The notes beneath the pieces are model-generated. The model was given only the letters and a program-made list of their open reading frames with translations. It was not told where the DNA came from and made no database searches. The translations under genes and the position numbers were made by a program. From a bacterium (GTDB taxonomy: Bacteria; BMS3Abin14), in assembly GCA_029210965.1 (NCBI GenBank), contig JARGFZ010000002.1:1-63015 (forward strand): a stretch of DNA of 63,015 nt, read 5' to 3'. This document shows positions 10,078 to 19,235 of the stretch, piece by piece. Each line of letters opens with the position of its first letter. Position 1 is the first letter of the stretch.

Positions 10078-10728
10078 TTAACTAGCTTCGCTCACGATCC
10101 TTCCAAAATTTTGAAGGACCTTCAGGCCATGATTGTGGCTTTTTTCCGGGTGAAACTGGGTCGCGAAGATGTTGTCCCGTGCAATGGCAGAGCAGAACCT
10201 CTCACCATAATCGGTCCATCCGCAAACGACAGATCCATCCTCAGGGGCTACATAATAAGAGTGGACGAAATAGAAAAATGAACCATCCTCAATTCCCTCA
10301 AACAGCCTGTTATCTCCGGAGTAATGCACCCTGTTCCAACCCATATGGGGGACCTTGAGTCCAGAGTCAGGATCAAAGCGTACAACCCGGCCAGGGATGA
10401 CATCCAGGCCGCGATAAACTCCAAACTCCTCACTGATCGTCATGAGAAGCTGCATACCCAGACAGATCCCCAGGAAAGGCTTCCCCTGCTCGATGGCACC
10501 CATTACAGGAGCCACGAGGCCGGCTTCGGTAAGGTTGGCCATGCAGTCCTGAAAAGCTCCGACACCGGGAAGAACCACGGCGTCAGCAGACTGGACCGCA
10601 GCCGGATCGCTGGTGATAACAGCATTGACCCCGACTTTTTCCAGCCCCTTCTGAGCGCTTCGAAGGTTGCCCATTCCATAATCAACAACGACTACGGGAG
10701 GGCTTTTGGCATGGACAGAAAGGTTCAC
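10078..10728 (-). CDS. hisH: imidazole glycerol phosphate synthase glutaminase subunit HisH
   Basis: 216 aa class I glutamine amidotransferase. Nucleophile C89 in FLGICLGMQLL; His/Glu of the triad in TQFHPEKS. It hands ammonia to HisF. The start is GTG at 10726-10728, overlapping the hisB stop in GTGA. N-terminal residues before VVVVDYGMGNL are a short non-family extension. Confidence 0.96.
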   Translation of the reverse strand: MNLSVHAKSPPVVVVDYGMGNLRSAQKGLEKVGVNAVITSDPAAVQSADAVVLPGVGAFQDCMANLTEAGLVAPVMGAIEQGKPFLGICLGMQLLMTISEEFGVYRGLDVIPGRVVRFDPDSGLKVPHMGWNRVHYSGDNRLFEGIEDGSFFYFVHSYYVAPEDGSVVCGWTDYGERFCSAIARDNIFATQFHPEKSHNHGLKVLQNFGRIVSEAS

Positions 10729-11315
10729 TCGCCGAGCCTGCCTTTGGTGGAAGGTACGCCATGGACCCTGGGATCAACGGTCACTGCCTGGTCAAGTACC
10801 TTGGAGAAGGCCTTGAAAATTGCCTCTGCCATATGATGTCGGTTCCTCCCGGCATCCACACGGATGTGAAGGTTCGCTCCCGCGTTGTTGCAGAAAGCCT
10901 GGAAGAACTCCGGCAGGAGCTCCATGGCGAACCCCCCTATATCTCCGTCCAGGGTGGGGAGGGATACCGCCAGGTAGGGCCGGCCTCCAAGGTCGAGGGC
11001 AACGGTTGCAAGGGCTTCATCCATGGGCAGAACGACCCAGCCATACCTTCTGATGCCCATAGCCGAACCGAGGGCCTCCTTGACCGCAAGTCCGAGGCAG
11101 ATCCCCACATCCTCCACTGTATGGTGGCCATCTACATCGAGATCTCCCTTGCATTGCACTTCAAGGTCGAAGAGTCCGTGCCTGGCAAACAGCTCAAGCA
11201 TGTGGTCGAGAAACCCCACGCCTGTTGAAACGTCAGATGTGCCCTGGCCGTCCAACACCAGGTTCATTGAGATCCGGGTCTCCGAGGTCTCTCGGACCAC
11301 TTCCCCCTTACGCAT
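10725..11315 (-). CDS. hisB: imidazoleglycerol-phosphate dehydratase HisB
   Basis: 196 aa mono-functional IGPD without the phosphatase domain fused in enterobacteria. Metal-binding repeats are visible: GFLDHMLELFARHG, DVDGHHTVEDVG and RHHMAEAIFKAF. Histidine step 6. The start ATG 11313-11315 is chosen because GGAGGGAGG ends 5 bases upstream; an ATG six codons earlier also exists. Its 5' end overlaps the hisC 3' end. Confidence 0.96.
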   Translation of the reverse strand: MRKGEVVRETSETRISMNLVLDGQGTSDVSTGVGFLDHMLELFARHGLFDLEVQCKGDLDVDGHHTVEDVGICLGLAVKEALGSAMGIRRYGWVVLPMDEALATVALDLGGRPYLAVSLPTLDGDIGGFAMELLPEFFQAFCNNAGANLHIRVDAGRNRHHMAEAIFKAFSKVLDQAVTVDPRVHGVPSTKGRLGE

Positions 11316-12408
11316 CCGTGCCTCCCTCCGCAAAAAAATATTTTAACCTGTTTATGAGGAGATCGTTTTCCTCGGGCATGCCCACTGTTATGCGAAGCGC
11401 ATCTCCCGCGACAGGCAAACGGGAAAGAAATTTTACCACAATGCCGCTGTCTTGCAAAAATCGCCATAACGCCTCTTCCCTGCCACCGCACTGCACAAGG
11501 AAAAAGTTTCCCCTGGAGGGAAACACCGCAAAGCCCGCACTTTCAAGTTCCACTGCCAGTCGTTCACGCTCAACGACTATGTCGGCCACCCGGGAAAGTA
11601 CCCGCTGGTAGTTCCTGAGGACGGCCTCACCCGCGATCTGAGTGTACCGGCTGAGGTTAAACGGAAAACGGACCTTGTTGACCTCATCGAGAAGGTCCCT
11701 CCCCGCAACCAGAAAACCGCACCTGATGGCAGCAGCGCCCACCTTGGACAGGGTCCTTAAAACAGCCAGGTTGCTGAAAGAGGCGATCTCTGTGATCCAC
11801 GAATCCTCCCCTGAAAAATCACCGTAGGCCTCGTCTACAACCACAAGTCCCGTGGCGACATCCAGGAGTGAGTGAACCTGCTCCCTTGAATAAAAGGTTC
11901 CTGTAGGGTTGTTCGGGTTGCTGAGGAAAACGATATTGGGGTTTTTCTCCCTGATGGCCCGAAGCATCGCCTCCATGTCCGGTGCAAGGCCAGGTCCCAG
12001 AGGCACCTCGTGCACCTCGTAGCCTGCTGCCTGGGCCGCGACAGAGTACATGGCGAAAGTGGGCGTTGGTACAACGATAACGGGCGGGGCCTGGTCCTGG
12101 CTCCCCCGCAGGGTCCAGAGAAGAAGTCCGATAAGCTCATCGGATCCGTTGCCCGCCATGACATTTTCCAACAGACAGCCGAACTCGGTGGCAAAGGCGC
12201 TTCTCAGATCCCTGGAGGCCGGATCAGGGTAGCGGTGAAGGGGCATATCCTCAAGAGCCGCTCTGATCTCCTCCAGGATAACGGGATCGGGGGGATGGGG
12301 ACATTCATTGGCATCCAGCCGTACCGGGTAGCTCCCCTCAGGAGGGGCATAGGCGGTAAGCCTGACAAGGCCCTCCGGCAAAAGCCTGGGAAGATCCAGT
12401 TCACTCAC
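11308..12408 (-). CDS. hisC: histidinol-phosphate aminotransferase HisC
   Basis: 366 aa fold-type I aminotransferase. The substrate-binding loop LDANECPH, the cofactor motif FLSNPNNPTGT, VVDEAYGDFS and the PLP lysine in TLSKVGAAAIRCGF (near residue 222) are present. It transaminates imidazole-acetol phosphate with glutamate. It overlaps the hisD stop by 4 bp and runs into hisB. Histidinol-phosphate phosphatase is not encoded in this window. Confidence 0.96.
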   Translation of the reverse strand: MSELDLPRLLPEGLVRLTAYAPPEGSYPVRLDANECPHPPDPVILEEIRAALEDMPLHRYPDPASRDLRSAFATEFGCLLENVMAGNGSDELIGLLLWTLRGSQDQAPPVIVVPTPTFAMYSVAAQAAGYEVHEVPLGPGLAPDMEAMLRAIREKNPNIVFLSNPNNPTGTFYSREQVHSLLDVATGLVVVDEAYGDFSGEDSWITEIASFSNLAVLRTLSKVGAAAIRCGFLVAGRDLLDEVNKVRFPFNLSRYTQIAGEAVLRNYQRVLSRVADIVVERERLAVELESAGFAVFPSRGNFFLVQCGGREEALWRFLQDSGIVVKFLSRLPVAGDALRITVGMPEENDLLINRLKYFFAEGGTDA

Positions 12409-13697
12409 TGTTTCCCGACCCTCAGATCCACAGCTCGGGCATGGGCTTCCAGGCCTTCAAGTCGGGCGAACTGCGCGACCATTCCCGCTTTTTCAAGGAA
12501 CGCTTCCCGATCGTACCAGATGATGCTGCTGCGCTTGATAAAATCGTAAACACCAAGGGGAGAGAAGAACCGTGCGGTACCTCCTGTGGGCAGCACGTGG
12601 TTGGGGCCCGCCATATAGTCTCCCAGGGCCTCAGCTGTGTACATTCCGAGGAAAATAGCGCCGGCGTTTTCTATGGAATCCAGGGTCTTTTCAGGATCCG
12701 TAACCATCAACTCCAGGTGCTCTATAGCGACCCGGTTGACCACAGAAATTGCCTGCTCCATATTGCCGGCCAGAAGCAGGTATCCTCTCGAATCGAGGGA
12801 TTGACGCGCAATATCCTGGCGCGGCAAAAGCTCGAGCTGTCTGCGGATTTCCTCAACCGTACGGTTGAGCATGTCCTCGTCATCGGTCACGAAGATAGGA
12901 TAGGCGAGGGGATCATGTTCCGCCTGGGACAGGAGGTCGGCTGCGGCAAGAACAGGATCCGCGGTGGAATCTGCCAGGACCAGGATCTCACTGGGACCGG
13001 CGATCATGTCGATATCTACATCGCCGAACACGACCTTCTTGGCCATGGCAACGTAGATGTTGCCGGGACCCACGATCTTGTCCACCCGGGGTACCGTGCT
13101 GGTCCCGTACGCAAGAGCAGCGACAGCCTGGGCGCCACCGATAGTAAAAACCCTGTCGACACCGCATATCGCAGCTGCTGCGAGAACAGTTTTATTAACT
13201 TCGCCACCAGGGGTCGGCACCACCATGATTACTTCCCGGACCCCGGCAACCTTTGCAGGTATGGCGTTCATCAGGACAGAACTGGGGTATGCCGCGGTTC
13301 CCCCGGGAACATAGATGCCCACCCTAAAGAGGGGTGTGACCTTCTGTCCCAGCGTGATCCCGGGTGAGGGTTCATAGGTCCAGGTGTCTTCGAGCTGTCT
13401 TTCGTGGAACTCCCTGATGGAATCCGCCGCCACCTCAAGGATCTTGCGATCCTGGGCGGGAATCTCTTCCAGGGCCCGTTCAAGTTCATCGAGGCCCAGT
13501 TCCATACCGGATTGTTTAAGGTCGAGATTGTCAAACTTGAGGGTGTACTCAGCCACAGCTTCATCACCCCTGCGGCGAACCTGTCCAACGATCTCAAATA
13601 CCGCCTCCATGACACCTTGGGGTACCGTCTCCCCGCGGGTCTCGAGGGTGGCGATTGTGGATTCGAAATCAGCATCTGTGTGTCGCACGATCTTCAT
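12405..13697 (-). CDS. hisD: histidinol dehydrogenase HisD
   Basis: 430 aa from the ATG at 13695-13697, chosen because AGGAGG (13704-13709) precedes it at good spacing; a longer reading adds eight residues from repeat DNA. Family motifs: VPGGTAAYPSSVLM, GPGNIYV, AGPSEILVLAD, LSQAEHDP and the catalytic Glu-His in IEHLELM. It oxidises histidinol to histidine in two NAD-dependent steps with zinc. First gene after the octad array that separates it from hisG. Confidence 0.97.
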   Translation of the reverse strand: MKIVRHTDADFESTIATLETRGETVPQGVMEAVFEIVGQVRRRGDEAVAEYTLKFDNLDLKQSGMELGLDELERALEEIPAQDRKILEVAADSIREFHERQLEDTWTYEPSPGITLGQKVTPLFRVGIYVPGGTAAYPSSVLMNAIPAKVAGVREVIMVVPTPGGEVNKTVLAAAAICGVDRVFTIGGAQAVAALAYGTSTVPRVDKIVGPGNIYVAMAKKVVFGDVDIDMIAGPSEILVLADSTADPVLAAADLLSQAEHDPLAYPIFVTDDEDMLNRTVEEIRRQLELLPRQDIARQSLDSRGYLLLAGNMEQAISVVNRVAIEHLELMVTDPEKTLDSIENAGAIFLGMYTAEALGDYMAGPNHVLPTGGTARFFSPLGVYDFIKRSSIIWYDREAFLEKAGMVAQFARLEGLEAHARAVDLRVGKQ

Positions 13698-13721
13698 TGA
13701 AAACCTCCTGATGCGACACAC

Positions 13722-13804
13722 GTGCCGGTGTGTCGGCGTGTCGGCGTGTCGGCGTGTCGGCGAAAAGATCTTTCACCGATACCCCGATAATCCCATACCC
13801 CGTT
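13722..13804. repeat. inverted pair of octad arrays (GTGTCGGC)
   Basis: 13722-13769: GTGCCGGT, then GTGTCGGC four times, then a decayed unit. 13773-13804: TCACCGAT, ACCCCGAT, AATCCCAT, ACCCCGTT, the same period on the opposite strand. It sits between hisG and hisD; the arms are 3 bp apart and could form a long imperfect hairpin in the his transcript. Confidence 0.65.
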
Positions 13805-14453
13805 ACGTGTGTTTCAGCGTACCCCTGATCGCCTCTATGATCGGGACTAACCGATCCGCCTTTATTTTCATGCTGGCGCGGTTAACTACCAGGCGCGCTG
13901 TTACCTCCATCACATCCTGAACTTCAACGAGGTTATTCTGCCGCAGGGTCTCCCCTGTGGAAACCAGATCGACGATGCGGTCAGCCAGGCCTACAAGGGG
14001 GGCAAGCTCGATAGAACCGTAAAGAGGTATTATCTCGATCTGCTCTCCCAGAGAAGCAAAATGCCGCTGGGCGATATAGGGGTATTTCGTGGCTACCCGG
14101 GTGTGTCCCCATCCCGGCGTGGCGTCCGGATCAAGTGCAGCTGCCGGCTGGGCCACAACGATGCGGCAGTATCCGAACCCCAGGTCGAGAGGTTCTAAAA
14201 TGTTCACTTTGGATTCCATCAGAACATCCTTGCCGACGATCCCCATATCGGCCGCTCCGGAATCGACATAGGTAGGAAGATCCTTGTCCCGTATGATCAG
14301 GAACCTGGCAGAGCCCTCCTCGGAAGGGACAAGAAGCCTGCGCGTTGTGGACAGGTCTTCCTCAGCTCTTAATCCCACCTCGGACAGAATTCTAACACAA
14401 TCCGGCATCAGCCGGCCTTTGGGTAGAGCTATCGTGATAGCGTTCTTATCCAC
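13803..14453 (-). CDS. hisG: ATP phosphoribosyltransferase, short form HisG
   Basis: 216 aa from GTG 14451-14453 (GGAGG four bases upstream). Motifs: ITIALPKGRLMPDC, RLLVPSEEG, DMGIVGKDVL and the PRPP loop DLVSTGETLR. It catalyses the first step of histidine synthesis. The protein lacks the C-terminal ACT-like regulatory domain of the ~300-aa form, and short forms normally need HisZ, which is not in this window. The start overlaps the murA stop. A longer ATG reading inside murA gives non-family N-terminal residues. Confidence 0.95.
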   Translation of the reverse strand: MDKNAITIALPKGRLMPDCVRILSEVGLRAEEDLSTTRRLLVPSEEGSARFLIIRDKDLPTYVDSGAADMGIVGKDVLMESKVNILEPLDLGFGYCRIVVAQPAAALDPDATPGWGHTRVATKYPYIAQRHFASLGEQIEIIPLYGSIELAPLVGLADRIVDLVSTGETLRQNNLVEVQDVMEVTARLVVNRASMKIKADRLVPIIEAIRGTLKHT

Positions 14454-15705
14454 CGGTCCTCCAGATGCGGCCGCCAAGGGAGGCCAGCTTCTCATCGAGT
14501 TTCTCATAGCCCCTTTCCAGATGGTAGATCCGCGAGATCTCGGTCACGCCCTCTGAAGCCCCAAGGCCTGCCAGAACAAGCGAGGCGCTGGCGCGCAGAT
14601 CCGTAGCCATGACCGGCGCGCCCGACAATCCTTTCACACCCCGTATCACGGCCCTGCGCTCGGACAGGGTGACATCCGCGCCCATGCGGCACAGCTCCGG
14701 AACGTGCATGAACCTGTGCTCAAAAATGGTCTCCATAACCGTTGAGATCCCATCGGAGAGTGTCATGAGAGCCATGAACTGAGCCTGCATGTCGGTTGGG
14801 AACCCGGGATATGGGTCCGTGATAATATCCACGGCATTGGTTCGCCCTTCACCGGCGGCGCGGATCCAGTCCTTCCCCTTGTCAATAACAATGCCCGCCT
14901 TTTCCATCCTTTCGATCACTGCCTTAAGGTGGGCAGGAACGCACTTCAAAATGGTGACATCTCCGCCAGTTATGCCTGCAGCAGCAATGTAGGTTCCGAC
15001 CTCAATGCGATCAGGCATCACGCTGTAGGTCGCAGGTTTAAGGGAGGTGACACCTGTTACCCGGATCTCCCTGGTGCCCGCCCCCTCGATCACAGCTCCC
15101 ATGGAGTTTAGGGCATCGGCAAGGTCGACTATCTCAGGCTCCATGGCAGCGTTGATCATGGTCGTTTCCCCATCTGCCAGAACAGCTGCCATCATTATGT
15201 TTTCAGTCCCGGTTACAGTGGAGGCTTCGAACAGGATCTCGGCACCCTTCAAGCGATCGGCCTGAGCCACCACATAGCCGTGCTCAAGCCAGACGTTAGC
15301 ACCCATGGCCTCGAGAGCTTCTATATGGCGATTGATAGGCCTGGCGCCGATGGCGCATCCTCCCGGCTGGGAAACCCTGGCTCGGCCGAAGCGGGCCACA
15401 AGGGGGCCCAGGACGAGGACAGATGCCCTCATCGTCTTTACCAGATCGTAAGGAGCATCCCACATATCCGCCGAGGATGCGTCAAGGGAAAGGGTGCCGT
15501 TCCCCCCCTGGCAGCGAACCCCCAGGTGTTCTAAAAGGCGCCGCATGGTCGTCACATCTCTCAGCCCTGGAACGTTCTCAAGGATCAGCTCACCAGACAG
15601 GAGAAGTGATGCGGCCATCAACGGCAGAGCAGCGTTTTTCGCACCGCTTGCGATAACCTCACCCCTGAGAGGAACTCCACCCTCAATGATAACGCGCTCA
15701 GGCAT
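14446..15705 (-). CDS. murA: UDP-N-acetylglucosamine enolpyruvyl transferase MurA
   Basis: 419 aa, normal length. K23 in GAKNAALP and the nucleophile C117 in GGCAIGARPI are present; Cys rather than Asp implies ordinary fosfomycin sensitivity. It makes the first committed peptidoglycan precursor from PEP and UDP-GlcNAc. It overlaps prmC by 8 bp and hisG at its 3' end, so murA is embedded between the prfA-prmC pair and the his genes in one transcription run. Confidence 0.97.
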   Translation of the reverse strand: MPERVIIEGGVPLRGEVIASGAKNAALPLMAASLLLSGELILENVPGLRDVTTMRRLLEHLGVRCQGGNGTLSLDASSADMWDAPYDLVKTMRASVLVLGPLVARFGRARVSQPGGCAIGARPINRHIEALEAMGANVWLEHGYVVAQADRLKGAEILFEASTVTGTENIMMAAVLADGETTMINAAMEPEIVDLADALNSMGAVIEGAGTREIRVTGVTSLKPATYSVMPDRIEVGTYIAAAGITGGDVTILKCVPAHLKAVIERMEKAGIVIDKGKDWIRAAGEGRTNAVDIITDPYPGFPTDMQAQFMALMTLSDGISTVMETIFEHRFMHVPELCRMGADVTLSERRAVIRGVKGLSGAPVMATDLRASASLVLAGLGASEGVTEISRIYHLERGYEKLDEKLASLGGRIWRTGG

Positions 15706-16573
15706 TTATCTTTTTCCCCTTCACCACCCTGCCTGTTCCGGCAAGATCATTTATAATCTCCACATCCCCATACCCCGCGTGATGGAAGATCCCGGCCACA
15801 ATTTCGGCCTGTCGGGCGCCTACTTCCACCATCAGGCTCCCACCAGGGCAGAGAAGCTCCCAGGAGCGGTGGGCAAGGGGAGGATAGTACTCTGTGCCGT
15901 CAGGGCCAGCTACCAGCGACACGATCGGATCGCCCTGGCGCACCTCTTCCTGAAGGCTATCGAACTGGGCATGGGGTATGTAAGGCGGGTTGGAGAGAAT
16001 GACCTGGAAATTTCCCTCCCCCCTGATTCCATCAAGGAGGTCGGCCTGAATGAAGTTCACCCTTTCCAGAACCAAATGACACCCTGCGTTTCGCCTGGCA
16101 ACAGCCAGCGCAGCCATACTGATATCTGTAGCTGTGACTCTGGATCGAGGAATCTCGGCGGCCACAGTAATGGCCATAGCCCCGGAACCGGTTCCGATGT
16201 CCAGCACGGCGGGGCTCCCCTCCAGATTCTCCAGACAGCTGATCGCCTGTTCTACCAGGACCTCGGTTTCAGGCCTTGGATCCAGCACTGCGCTGGTGAT
16301 ATGAAAACTCCTGGAATAGAACTCCCTGGCTCCTACAAGCCGACTGACAGCTACCCGGCTGCACCGCTTCTGGACCAGGGCGCTGTACAGCTGGGTTTCG
16401 GAGGGCTTCAGAGTGGACCCTCTGTCCAGCAGTACCGTGGCTGGCGGTTCCCCGGTGACATATCCGAGGAGGACAGCGGCGTCAAGAGCAGGGCTCTCGA
16501 TGCCAGCGGCCTTCAGGATCGCCACCCCGTCCCTGAAGGCCGCGCCCCTCTGGACATCGGGCGCAGGGCCCAT
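15698..16573 (-). CDS. prmC: release factor glutamine methyltransferase PrmC
   Basis: 291 aa from ATG 16571-16573, one base after the prfA TGA and preceded by GGAGG inside the prfA end. SAM-binding LDIGTGSGAMAI and the catalytic NPPY (ILSNPPYIPHAQ) are visible. The N-terminal helical domain ends in SRSFHITSAVLDPRPETE. It methylates the Gln of the GGQ motif of PrfA, its neighbour. An upstream in-frame start inside prfA is rejected because its extra residues are not family-like. Confidence 0.95.
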   Translation of the reverse strand: MGPAPDVQRGAAFRDGVAILKAAGIESPALDAAVLLGYVTGEPPATVLLDRGSTLKPSETQLYSALVQKRCSRVAVSRLVGAREFYSRSFHITSAVLDPRPETEVLVEQAISCLENLEGSPAVLDIGTGSGAMAITVAAEIPRSRVTATDISMAALAVARRNAGCHLVLERVNFIQADLLDGIRGEGNFQVILSNPPYIPHAQFDSLQEEVRQGDPIVSLVAGPDGTEYYPPLAHRSWELLCPGGSLMVEVGARQAEIVAGIFHHAGYGDVEIINDLAGTGRVVKGKKINA

Positions 16574-16574
16574 C

Positions 16575-17657
16575 TCAAGCCACCTCCATGGATTTGAGCT
16601 GCTCGGCCTGGTCCGAGGCCATGAGGGCCTCGGTGATCTCATCCAGGTCACCATCCATTACCGCTTCAAGTTTGTATAAGGTGAGATTGATCCGGTGGTC
16701 TGAAACCCGACCTTGCGGGAAATTATAGGTCCGGATGCGCTCACTCCTGTCCCCGGAACCAACCATGCTGCGGCGCATACCGTCCAGCTTGGTTTGGCTT
16801 TCCTCCTCCTTCTTCTGCAAAAGCCTGGCATAGAGGACTTTCAGCGCTTTGGCCTTGTTCTTGTACTGTGACTTCTCATCCTGGCACGAGACGACAAGAC
16901 CCGTGGGGATGTGGGTTACGCGGATCGCAGAATCTGTGGTGTTCACGTGCTGACCGCCGCTTCCGGTAGCCCTGAAGGTGTCTATGCGCAGATCCTCGGC
17001 CTTTACCTGCACCTCCACCTCGTCCGCCTCGGGCATGACCACGACGCTCACCGCGGAGGTGTGAATGCGGCCCGAAGACTCTGTTTCGGGAACCCGCTGG
17101 ACCCGGTGTATCCCCCCGTCGAACTTGAGGTAACGGTACACCTTTTCACCTTTGATGAGCAGGGTCGCTTCCTTGTAGCCGCCCAGCTCCGTCGGACTGG
17201 TGCTTAAAAACTCCCATTTCCACCCTTTGCGCTCTGCGTAACGCGAATACATCCGTACCAGGTCGCCCACGAAGAGAGAGGCTTCATCGCCCCCTGTGCC
17301 AGCGCGCACTTCAAGGATTGTATTCTTGTTGTCCATGGGGTCCTGGGGCAGCAACAAAGCTTGCAGCTCTTCTTCCAGGCTTGCCATCCTGGATTGAAGG
17401 GTGTCCTTTTCCTCCAGGATCATGCTCAGAACCTCGTCGTCCTTTTCCTCCCGGAGCATGGCCTCCACTTCAGCGAGTTGGGATTCCAGGTCTCTGTGTT
17501 TCCGATATGCCTTTACGATGGGGGTCAGATCCGAGTGCTCTTTGGCGAATTGCCGCACCTTGTCCTGCTTGCTGACGACTTCGGGATCGCTCAGCAGTCT
17601 TCCCAGCTCTTCGTACCTTCCCTCCACCTGGCTGAGCCGGCTCATCCACCAACTCAT
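16575..17657 (-). CDS. prfA: peptide chain release factor 1 PrfA
   Basis: 360 aa, normal length. N-terminal coiled domain, domain 2 with AGTGGDEASLFVGDL and SGRIHTSAVSVVVMPE, and the GGQ peptidyl-hydrolysis loop TGSGGQHVNTTDSAIR. It releases chains at UAA and UAG. The ATG overlaps the end of the DUF1385 gene (ATGA), and the gene is followed immediately by prmC. Confidence 0.98.
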   Translation of the reverse strand: MSWWMSRLSQVEGRYEELGRLLSDPEVVSKQDKVRQFAKEHSDLTPIVKAYRKHRDLESQLAEVEAMLREEKDDEVLSMILEEKDTLQSRMASLEEELQALLLPQDPMDNKNTILEVRAGTGGDEASLFVGDLVRMYSRYAERKGWKWEFLSTSPTELGGYKEATLLIKGEKVYRYLKFDGGIHRVQRVPETESSGRIHTSAVSVVVMPEADEVEVQVKAEDLRIDTFRATGSGGQHVNTTDSAIRVTHIPTGLVVSCQDEKSQYKNKAKALKVLYARLLQKKEEESQTKLDGMRRSMVGSGDRSERIRTYNFPQGRVSDHRINLTLYKLEAVMDGDLDEITEALMASDQAEQLKSMEVA

Positions 17658-18553
17658 GATCCCTCTTCCTCCTCAGCTGCCAGGGCTTCCCTTAGTGCCA
17701 CCAGGGCAACCTCTATCTGGTCATCGGTAGGCTTGCGCGTCGTAAGTCTCTGCATCGCCAGGCCTGGGATCAGGATAAGCTTAAAAACGGAAACATGCCG
17801 ATAGCGATCCCCTAATTTCAGCATCTCGTAGGAAAGGCCTGCGATCAGCGGTATCAGTACCACTCGTGCCAGCGCTTTGGCCCACAAGGGCCAGATCTGG
17901 GGGATCTGTGCGAAAACAACGATGGAAAGTACCATGACGATGAGCAGGAAGCTGGTCCCGCACCTGGGATGCATGGGGCTGTGCTTTTTCGCATTTTCCA
18001 CAGTCAGCTCTTCCCCGGCCTCCATGGCGTAGATACTCATGTGTTCAGCACCATGATACTGGAAAACCCTTCGGATATCCCTGGCCATGGTAATTGCTCC
18101 CAGGTACAGGAAGAACACCACCAGCCTCAGGATCCCGTCTACCGTGTTGAAGGCCCACTGCCCCGCAACCCAGTGAAAATAGGTTTCCATCAAACGTGTA
18201 GCCCAGAGGGGGAGGAGGAGGAAAAGGGAAATTGCCAGAGCAAAGGCTGCTGCAATGGTGCCGGCCATAGCCCACGGTCCAATTTCGCCTTCATCCTCTT
18301 CCAGAGCTTCCTGGGCACTGTAGTTTAGAGCCCTGATCCCTAACAGGAGCGTTCCAAAAAGGGATACGGTACCCCTTAAAACAGGCCACTTGAGGAAGGC
18401 CCAATGGTCAGAAAGGAGGTTCAGTGTCTCCTTCATTACGGAGATCTCTCCGGTGGGCTTTCTCACGGCAACCGTCATGGTTCTGGGGGCTCTCATCATA
18501 ACCCCCTCGATCACGGCCTGGCCGCCTATTTTATGCTCGTGTTGTTTCGACAA
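17654..18553 (-). CDS. DUF1385 membrane protein (YqhQ-like)
   Basis: 299 aa. The N-terminus KIGGQAVIEGVMMRAP is the hallmark of the DUF1385/YqhQ family. There are about four hydrophobic segments (around 80-130, 150-170, 205-250), and the conserved YHGAEHM and HPRCGTSFLL stretches lie between them. The biochemical role is unknown; it commonly sits next to prfA-prmC and rpmE, as here. TTG start at 18551-18553 with only a weak GAGG site upstream. Confidence 0.9.
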   Translation of the reverse strand: MSKQHEHKIGGQAVIEGVMMRAPRTMTVAVRKPTGEISVMKETLNLLSDHWAFLKWPVLRGTVSLFGTLLLGIRALNYSAQEALEEDEGEIGPWAMAGTIAAAFALAISLFLLLPLWATRLMETYFHWVAGQWAFNTVDGILRLVVFFLYLGAITMARDIRRVFQYHGAEHMSIYAMEAGEELTVENAKKHSPMHPRCGTSFLLIVMVLSIVVFAQIPQIWPLWAKALARVVLIPLIAGLSYEMLKLGDRYRHVSVFKLILIPGLAMQRLTTRKPTDDQIEVALVALREALAAEEEEGS

Positions 18554-18570
18554 TTACAAATCCCTCATTG

Positions 18571-18843
18571 TCACTCGCATTGCCTTGACACGGGGACGGA
18601 GAGACACGGGGACACGGAGTAAATCTTACACCGCGTCACCCCTTCCCCGCGTCGCCGCGTCAGATGACCTTTTCCGAATAATGGACACACCATCCCCTTG
18701 ACAGAGATTAGGTTTGGATCGCTCTGGTAAAGGTGCTGCCGAAAGTCTTCTATGGCGGGGGGAACAAACTGGTATTTCGCCGCTCGGGTGATCACCCCTA
18801 CCGGATCTTGACAGAAGGCAGGATGCTGTACCTGAGCGCCCAC
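18571..18843 (-). CDS. doubtful small ORF between rpmE and DUF1385 gene
   Basis: 90 codons from GTG. The first 60 residues (QHPAFCQDPVGVITRAAKY ... VKGMVCPLFGKGHL) look protein-like, but the last 30 are read through an octad repeat (18587-18661), and there is no convincing ribosome site. I do not recognise it. It could be a remnant of a decayed gene or chance. Confidence 0.2.
   Translation of the reverse strand: MGAQVQHPAFCQDPVGVITRAAKYQFVPPAIEDFRQHLYQSDPNLISVKGMVCPLFGKGHLTRRRGEGVTRCKIYSVSPCLSVPVSRQCE
18587..18661. repeat. inverted pair of octad arrays
   Basis: Arm 1 18587-18618: GACACGGG, GACGGAGA, GACACGGG, GACACGGA. Arm 2 18630-18661: ACCGCGTC, ACCCCTTC, CCCGCGTC, GCCGCGTC (complement GACGCGGN). 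They face each other across 11 bp upstream of the DUF1385 gene. Confidence 0.65.
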
Positions 18844-18849
18844 AGAATA

Positions 18850-19050
18850 TTATTTCTGCTCGTATCGCCTCTTGAACTTCTCGACCCGTCCAGCCGCATC
18901 CAATATCTTCTGTTTGCCGGTATAGAACGGATGGCAATTAGAACAGATATCTACGGTCTTGCTGTCAATGGTGGAGCCAGTCTCGTAGGAAGCGCCACAG
19001 GCACATTTAAAAGTAGCCTCTTTGTATTCGGGGTGCAGATCTTTTTTCAT
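18850..19050 (-). CDS. rpmE: 50S ribosomal protein L31, zinc-binding form
   Basis: 66 aa. Zinc ligands C16, C18, C36 and C39 (CAC ... CSNC) mark the C+ form. MKKDLHPEY start; [18 protein letters not shown] is typical. It bridges the two ribosomal subunits. Good ribosome site AAGGAG upstream of the ATG. It follows rho on the same strand after an array-rich gap. Confidence 0.96.
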   Translation of the reverse strand: MKKDLHPEYKEATFKCACGASYETGSTIDSKTVDICSNCHPFYTGKQKILDAAGRVEKFKRRYEQK

Positions 19051-19200
19051 CAGTACTACTCCTTGGTCTTAAAATTCTTAAAAAGAACAAAAATTAATAA
19101 CACAGAAGCATGCTTATGGCAAATTCGAATGACGGCTTCTGTGATGTTTCCAGGGCGCCGAGAAGGGTTCAGATGCAAAGCCAGAGTCTGCTTTTTTAAA

Positions 19201-19235
19201 ACTTGGAACTTGGAACTCGGAACCTGGAACTGTGA
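19201..19235. repeat. heptad array ACTTGGA
   Basis: Five 7-bp units in register: ACTTGGA, ACTTGGA, ACTCGGA, ACCTGGA, ACTGTGA, between rho and rpmE, running directly into the rho 3' palindrome. No clear opposite arm was found. Confidence 0.6.

Noticed and set aside
12441-13367. 308-codon open frame on the plus strand
   Set aside because: Antisense to hisD; no ribosome site or recognisable domain.
16574-16654. Longer N-terminus for PrmC inside prfA
   Set aside because: The extra residues are Arg/Pro/Ser-rich and not family-like; the chosen ATG has a ribosome site and is coupled to the prfA stop.
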